A stretch of 32,273 nt of DNA. Origin: a virus. Position numbers and translations under genes: made by a program. Every line of letters begins with the position of its first letter. Within the stretch, counting starts at the first letter, position 1. Under the pieces are notes generated by a model. That model was given only the letters and a program-made list of their open reading frames with translations, did not search any database and had not been told where the DNA came from. The stretch lies in the IMG/VR virus record IMGVR_UViG_3300025849_000131, positions 1 through 32,273 of that record. The stretch is one strand, 5' to 3'. This document shows positions 28,578 through 32,273 of this stretch, in pieces.

Positions 28578-29857
28578 GTCGAAAAAGTATAAAAGCGAAT
28601 AGAAATATCCAAAGGCCTAGAAATATAGACCCTAATATGAGGGTTATTAACCTATCTGGTTATGAAATACCCAAGGTAAAAGAGAATACTAGAAAAGAAT
28701 GGGTTGAATATGGAGATGACAATAACTACTTTTATGAGCTTATTGAAAGATATCTAGGAAGTCCAACAAACTCTAGGTGTATCAATGGTATTGTTGATAT
28801 GATTTATGGTAGAGGCTTAAATGCAACAGATTCTACAGATAAACCTGAGATGTTTGGTAAGATGCAGGCTTTGTTAAAGCCTACAGATATAAAAAGGATA
28901 GTTAATGACATTAAGATGCTTGGTCAAGCTACGATTCAAGTTGTTTACAAAGCAGGTAAAAAAGAAATAACAGGACTGCATCACTTCCCAACAGAAACAT
29001 TAAGAGCGGAAAAGGCAAAAGATGGAAAAGTGCAGGCTTACTATTATCATCCTGATTGGGTAAATATAAAGCCAAGTGATAAACCAAAAAGAATACCTTC
29101 GTTTAGAAATGGTGGTAAAAATGAAAAAATAGAAATTTATTGTATTAAACCATATAGAGCAGGGTTTTATTACTATAGCCCTGTAGACTATCAAGGGTGT
29201 TTACAATATTGTTCTCTAGAAGAAGAGGTATCTAACTATCATATCAATAATATAAAGAATGGACTGCAACCTTCTTTATTATTAAACTTCAATAATGGTA
29301 TACCTACAGATGAGATACAAGAACTTATTGAAAGAAAGATATATGATAAATTCAGTGGGTCTTCTAATGCTGGTAGGTTTATATTAGCTTTCAACGAAAG
29401 CACAGAGACACAGGCCAATATAGAGCCTATACATCTTCCTGATGCTCACGCTCAGTACGACTTCCTAGCTAAAGAGAGTAGAGAAAAAATTATGATTGGT
29501 CACGGTGTTGTATCACCTATATTGTTAGGTATAAAGGATAACACAGGCTTTGGTAATAATGCTGAAGAACTTAGAACAGCATCTATTCTTATGGATAATA
29601 TTGTTATCAGACCGTTCCAGACATTACTTATTGATGCATTTAAGGAGCTTTTGTCATTTAATGGAATATTTCTTGATCTATACTTTACCACTTTACAACC
29701 GATAGAGTTTACAGAACTAGAAAACATATCTACTAAGGTTAAGAGAGAGGAAGAGACTGGTGAAAAACTATCTTCAGATAAGGTAGAAGATTTAGAAATA
29801 GAAGATATAGAGGTAGATGTTGAGGTAATTCAACCAACTGAAAATAAAGAAGAATAG
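28574..29857 (+). CDS. Portal protein (427 aa)
   Basis: Forms the DNA entry ring at the capsid vertex. Marks include WVEYGDDNNYFYELIERYLG (43-62), then NSRCINGIVDMIYGRGL, FPTETLRAEKAKDGKV and the later GHGVVSPILLGIKDNTGFGN, as in portals of this phage type, and the final acidic Glu/Asp/Val tail. The 427 aa length is typical. It lies downstream of the capsid gene, whereas most long-tailed phages have terminase, portal, protease and capsid in that order. Confidence 0.85.
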   Translation: MSRKSIKANRNIQRPRNIDPNMRVINLSGYEIPKVKENTRKEWVEYGDDNNYFYELIERYLGSPTNSRCINGIVDMIYGRGLNATDSTDKPEMFGKMQALLKPTDIKRIVNDIKMLGQATIQVVYKAGKKEITGLHHFPTETLRAEKAKDGKVQAYYYHPDWVNIKPSDKPKRIPSFRNGGKNEKIEIYCIKPYRAGFYYYSPVDYQGCLQYCSLEEEVSNYHINNIKNGLQPSLLLNFNNGIPTDEIQELIERKIYDKFSGSSNAGRFILAFNESTETQANIEPIHLPDAHAQYDFLAKESREKIMIGHGVVSPILLGIKDNTGFGNNAEELRTASILMDNIVIRPFQTLLIDAFKELLSFNGIFLDLYFTTLQPIEFTELENISTKVKREEETGEKLSSDKVEDLEIEDIEVDVEVIQPTENKEE

Positions 29858-29862
29858 TTACT

Positions 29863-30360
29863 ATGAAGGCATTATTTATAACAATAAAGGAATTAAAAAG
29901 GAAATCTATATTTGATGGAAACCTTGATTCTGACAAGATAATTCAGTTTATTGAAGTGGCTCAAGATACAGAGATACAGACATATCTAGGTACAAAACTA
30001 TATAAAAAACTACAGGCTGATATTATAGGAGACACTTTAACGGGTGACTATAAAACGTTAGTAGACGATTATATAAAGCCAATGCTTGTTTGGTATACTC
30101 AGGCTGCATTTATTCCTTACGCAGCTTATCAGATATCTAATGGTGGTATATATAAGCATAATTCAGAGAACGCTACCTCTGTAGATCAATCTGAGATAAA
30201 TTCTTTGGCTAGTCACGCTACAGAAACTGCTGAGTTTTATACTCAAAGATTTATGGACCATATGAATTATAACAGTAATTTATACCCTGAATACATATCA
30301 AATCAAAATGATGGTATGTACCCTGAGAAGGATGTTAATTTCACAGGTTGGGTTTTGTAA
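29863..30360 (+). CDS. Head-tail connector, DUF6712-like (165 aa)
   Basis: Starts with MKALFITIKELKRKSIFDGN, then DSDKIIQFIEVAQDTEIQTY and LGTKLYKKLQ, the pattern of the Bacteroidota-phage connector family DUF6712, and later DDYIKPMLVWYTQAAFIPYA. It likely bridges the portal and the tail. The stop overlaps the next ATG (TAATG). Confidence 0.8.
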   Translation: MKALFITIKELKRKSIFDGNLDSDKIIQFIEVAQDTEIQTYLGTKLYKKLQADIIGDTLTGDYKTLVDDYIKPMLVWYTQAAFIPYAAYQISNGGIYKHNSENATSVDQSEINSLASHATETAEFYTQRFMDHMNYNSNLYPEYISNQNDGMYPEKDVNFTGWVL

Positions 30361-30491
30361 TGGCGAAAAAGAAAAGAATAGGTTATAAGCCTAAGAAAGA
30401 GAACGAAATTAAATTAAATAGTTATTTAATAAAGAACGACGATGAGTTGGGGAAAGATATACGAAACAACACATTTCGGAGAAATAAATAA
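30360..30491 (+). CDS. Small basic protein, 43 aa
   Basis: TAATG overlap with the connector gene. MAKKKRIGYKPKKENEIKLN and FRRNK at the end; strongly basic. The next gene starts inside it at 30442, a 50-nt overlap in another frame. Function unknown; both frames look plausible, so translation should be checked. Confidence 0.5.
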   Translation: MAKKKRIGYKPKKENEIKLNSYLIKNDDELGKDIRNNTFRRNK

Positions 30492-30615
30492 CAGTATAGG
30501 TTGGGGAGATATTTATCAAAATATCGTAACTACCTCTGCTAGGTCTTTAGCTAGTACGACAAATATATTTGCCGATACTATCAACTATCTAGCGAGTAAT
30601 TTTTACAGTGAATAA
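30442..30615 (+). CDS. Small virion-type protein, 57 aa
   Basis: Starts MSWGKIYETTHFGEINNSIG followed by WGDIYQNI, a W-G-x-I-Y repeat that I recall from short structural-region proteins of flavobacterial phages. The gene ends with a TAATG overlap into the next small gene, which shares the SW opening. Probably a minor virion component. Confidence 0.6.
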   Translation: MSWGKIYETTHFGEINNSIGWGDIYQNIVTTSARSLASTTNIFADTINYLASNFYSE

Positions 30616-30719
30616 TGGCAAATACAATAAGTTGGGCGGTTTCGTATTGTAGTAGTTGGTGGGGTAATAACTCTAATCAGTCTACTATAAACATAAATTC
30701 TAAACCTCCCTGTCTATAA
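30615..30719 (+). CDS. Small protein, 34 aa
   Basis: TAATG overlap with the previous gene. MANTISWAVSYCSSWWGNNS has a similar aromatic opening to its neighbour and two adjacent Trp. Very short; supported mainly by coupling. Confidence 0.45.
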   Translation: MANTISWAVSYCSSWWGNNSNQSTININSKPPCL

Positions 30720-30735
30720 TCAATAACAATAAGAG

Positions 30736-31353
30736 ATGGCTAAACAAGTAATAGGAATTGGGAGTGCAGCAAACGATGGAACAGGTGATCCGTTAAGAAC
30801 AGCATTTGATAAGATCAACGACAATTTTACGGAATTGTATAGTGATGATGCAGGTGATGTTAATTCGGTAAATGGTGCAACAGGAACAGTAGTATTAGAT
30901 TCAGATGATATTGCAGAAGGTACTACTAATGAGTATTATACAGAAGCAAAGGTATCAGCAAATACAAGCGTAACAGCAAATACCGCAAAAGTAACAAATG
31001 CAACTCACACAGGAGATGTAACTGGTTCTACTGCACTTACAATAGCAAATGATGTAATAGACTACGACAAGCTAGGAGCGGAGTTCACAACAACTGCAGC
31101 AGTAACAACAGCATTAGATTTTAGTGCTGCACAAATATTTACTAAGACTATGACAGCGGACACTACTTTCACTTACTCAAATGTAGGTATTGGAATGGTT
31201 AAGGACTTTATTTTAACAGGTGCATTTGTACCTACCTTTCCAAGTGGTACTAAAACAGTAGCAGGGACTTATGACGGTTCTGTATCTAACTTAATTCAAA
31301 TAGTCGCAGTAGCAAGTGGAGATTACTGGATGTCAATTTCAAAAGCACAATAA
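30736..31353 (+). CDS. Fibre/appendage protein (205 aa)
   Basis: The N-terminus KQVIGIGSAANDGTGDPLRT followed by AFDKINDNFTELY is the well-known anchoring motif of phage tail-fibre-like proteins. The middle is Thr/Ala/Asn-rich beta repeats with NATHTGDVTGSTALTIANDV, a pattern of beta-helix fibre repeats, and the end is a compact beta domain. Probably part of the receptor-binding apparatus with the LamG protein downstream. Confidence 0.85.
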   Translation: MAKQVIGIGSAANDGTGDPLRTAFDKINDNFTELYSDDAGDVNSVNGATGTVVLDSDDIAEGTTNEYYTEAKVSANTSVTANTAKVTNATHTGDVTGSTALTIANDVIDYDKLGAEFTTTAAVTTALDFSAAQIFTKTMTADTTFTYSNVGIGMVKDFILTGAFVPTFPSGTKTVAGTYDGSVSNLIQIVAVASGDYWMSISKAQ

Positions 31354-31354
31354 A

Positions 31355-31939
31355 ATGAAAGCAAAAGATTTCAACGGAACAATTAGAACTTATAGAAGAT
31401 TGCCAAATGTTTGGGAAGATGACAACGGTGTACACTTAAACTTTAGAAAAGCTAACCACGCTTCTTTTGGGTTTTATGATGTAGTTAAACCTTCTTACGA
31501 TAGCATAAGCCAAAGGTTAGGGGCAATTGAGTTTGATTCAGATAATGACGTATTTACTTATCCTGTAATTGATATTGACTTTGCTTCTACTTATGACGTA
31601 CACACACCTATTGTAGACGAAGATGGAGAAGCAGTATTAGATGAAGATGGAGAACCAACTTATGACGTAACTACTGAAAGCACTTACAAGATTGACGAAT
31701 TAAAGTCAGATAAGAAGAAAGGGGTAAACGAAGAAGCAGGAAGGTTACTAAAGCCAACTGACTGGTATGTAATTAGAAAGTCTGAAAGAGATATTGATAT
31801 CCCTACTGATATTGCTACCGAAAGAGCGGATATTATTACAAAGGCTAACGGATTTGTAGATGCTATTGATGCACTAGAAACTGTAGAGAGCGTTTTAAGA
31901 TATACGTTTGCGTATTACCCAAGTGAAGATTTAGTATAA
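31355..31939 (+). CDS. Fibre-associated protein, possible assembly chaperone (194 aa)
   Basis: The start is placed at ATG 31355, right after the TAA of the fibre gene; the frame is open further upstream but that part lies within the fibre gene. The C-terminal half has KPTDWYVIRKSERDIDIPTD and ATERADIITKANGFVDAIDA, which resemble tail-fibre assembly proteins. A short internal repeat DEDGEAVLDEDGEP occurs near the middle. Its place between fibre and LamG genes suits a chaperone. Confidence 0.7.
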   Translation: MKAKDFNGTIRTYRRLPNVWEDDNGVHLNFRKANHASFGFYDVVKPSYDSISQRLGAIEFDSDNDVFTYPVIDIDFASTYDVHTPIVDEDGEAVLDEDGEPTYDVTTESTYKIDELKSDKKKGVNEEAGRLLKPTDWYVIRKSERDIDIPTDIATERADIITKANGFVDAIDALETVESVLRYTFAYYPSEDLV

Positions 31940-31952
31940 TTTAATTTAAGAT

Positions 31953-32273
31953 ATGTTAGGCAAAAGAATTATTAATACTGCGACAGGAGCAGCAGCAGCT
32001 TGTACAACAGATACAGTTCAAATATTAGGAGATACTTCTTGTGTAGCATATTATAAAATGTCAGATGCTACTGACCAAACAGGTTCTTATGACGGTACAC
32101 CTACAAACGTTAATTTCAACGTAGCAGGTAAGTTTGGTAATGCAGCGAGTTTTAATGGGAGTAGTAGTTTAATTTCAAATACTGTTGGTGCTACCCCAAT
32201 TACATCTTTTAGTATGTGGGTTAAATTTAATTCTACATCTCAAGGTTCTTATTTGCAAGTGTTTGATAATAAT
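31953..32273 (+). CDS. LamG-like fibre protein, N-terminal part (3' end outside window)
   Basis: ATG 31953, open to the end of the window (107 codons). After an Ala-rich start come CVAYYKMSDATDQTGSYDGT, FGNAASFNGSSSLISN and ITSFSMWVKFN, the typical first half of a LamG/concanavalin jelly-roll. Such domains on phage tails bind surface sugars. The matching C-terminal half lies at bases 2-175. Confidence 0.8.
   Translation, partial: MLGKRIINTATGAAAACTTDTVQILGDTSCVAYYKMSDATDQTGSYDGTPTNVNFNVAGKFGNAASFNGSSSLISNTVGATPITSFSMWVKFNSTSQGSYLQVFDNN

Noticed and set aside
1-32273. tRNA genes, integrase, attachment sites and a classic CI-type repressor
   Set aside because: None could be recognised by eye; the absence suggests a lytic phage, but small or divergent versions could be missed.

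Overview
The window looks like most of the genome of a tailed double-stranded DNA phage with a long, probably non-contractile tail (a siphovirus). The host is most likely a member of the Bacteroidota, probably Flavobacteriia. This is inferred from the AT-rich sequence, from promoters of the flavobacterial type (TTG, about 19 nt, TAnnTTTG), from the scarcity of strong Shine-Dalgarno sites, and from structural proteins of types I associate with Bacteroidota phages. Every convincing gene is on the + strand. Genes are tightly packed, and many start inside the previous stop codon (ATGA or TAATG). No integrase, repressor, tRNA or CRISPR array was recognised.

Layout. (1) 1-1800, end of the tail-fibre gene and lysis block: C-terminus of a LamG-type protein, small membrane proteins, an M15 peptidase endolysin, a 3-TM holin and a small basic protein. 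(2) 1801-2530, a control region: a second, divergent M15 peptidase gene lies between perfect 12-bp inverted repeats, each containing a TATATTTG promoter box, and a terminator follows. (3) 2530-9780, replication, recombination and regulation: ERF annealing protein, SSB-like protein, RecA-fold ATPase, PD-(D/E)XK nucleases including a RecE-like exonuclease, a sigma-factor-like protein, a MazG-like protein, a DnaA-domain-IV protein and several micropeptides. (4) 9770-12580, DNA modification and packaging: a cytosine-5 methyltransferase with a 171-codon ORF nested in another frame, a likely small terminase and TerL. (5) 12581-15248, an interruption: six iteron-like repeats directly after terL, an AT-rich stretch, then a cassette of seven small genes with its own promoter and terminator (WYL_2-like SH3 protein, GP88 family, zinc-ribbon miniprotein and others), then about 600 bp of non-coding DNA with a possible minus-strand small RNA. 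(6) 15249-24308, tail genes: an assembly chaperone with a probable -1 frameshift, tail completion proteins, large tail proteins and the tape measure. (7) 24345-30719, head genes: XkdF-like protease fused to an extra domain, scaffold, major capsid, tube-like protein, portal and connector. (8) 30736-32273, fibre genes ending in the N-terminal half of a LamG protein.

The last gene is the front of a LamG protein and the first is the back of one. The genome is therefore probably circular or circularly permuted and only slightly longer than the window, although the two ends do not join in frame directly.

How the parts may work together: early transcription would start from host-like promoters near 2.0-2.4 kb. 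The DnaA-like protein, ATPase, SSB, ERF and exonuclease would carry out replication and recombination, possibly from the repeat array at 12.6 kb. The sigma-like protein may switch on the tail, head and lysis genes. The best candidates for something new are the nested ORF in the methyltransferase gene, the repeat array with the adjoining cassette, the frameshift site, and the divergent-promoter region around the His-substituted M15 paralogue.
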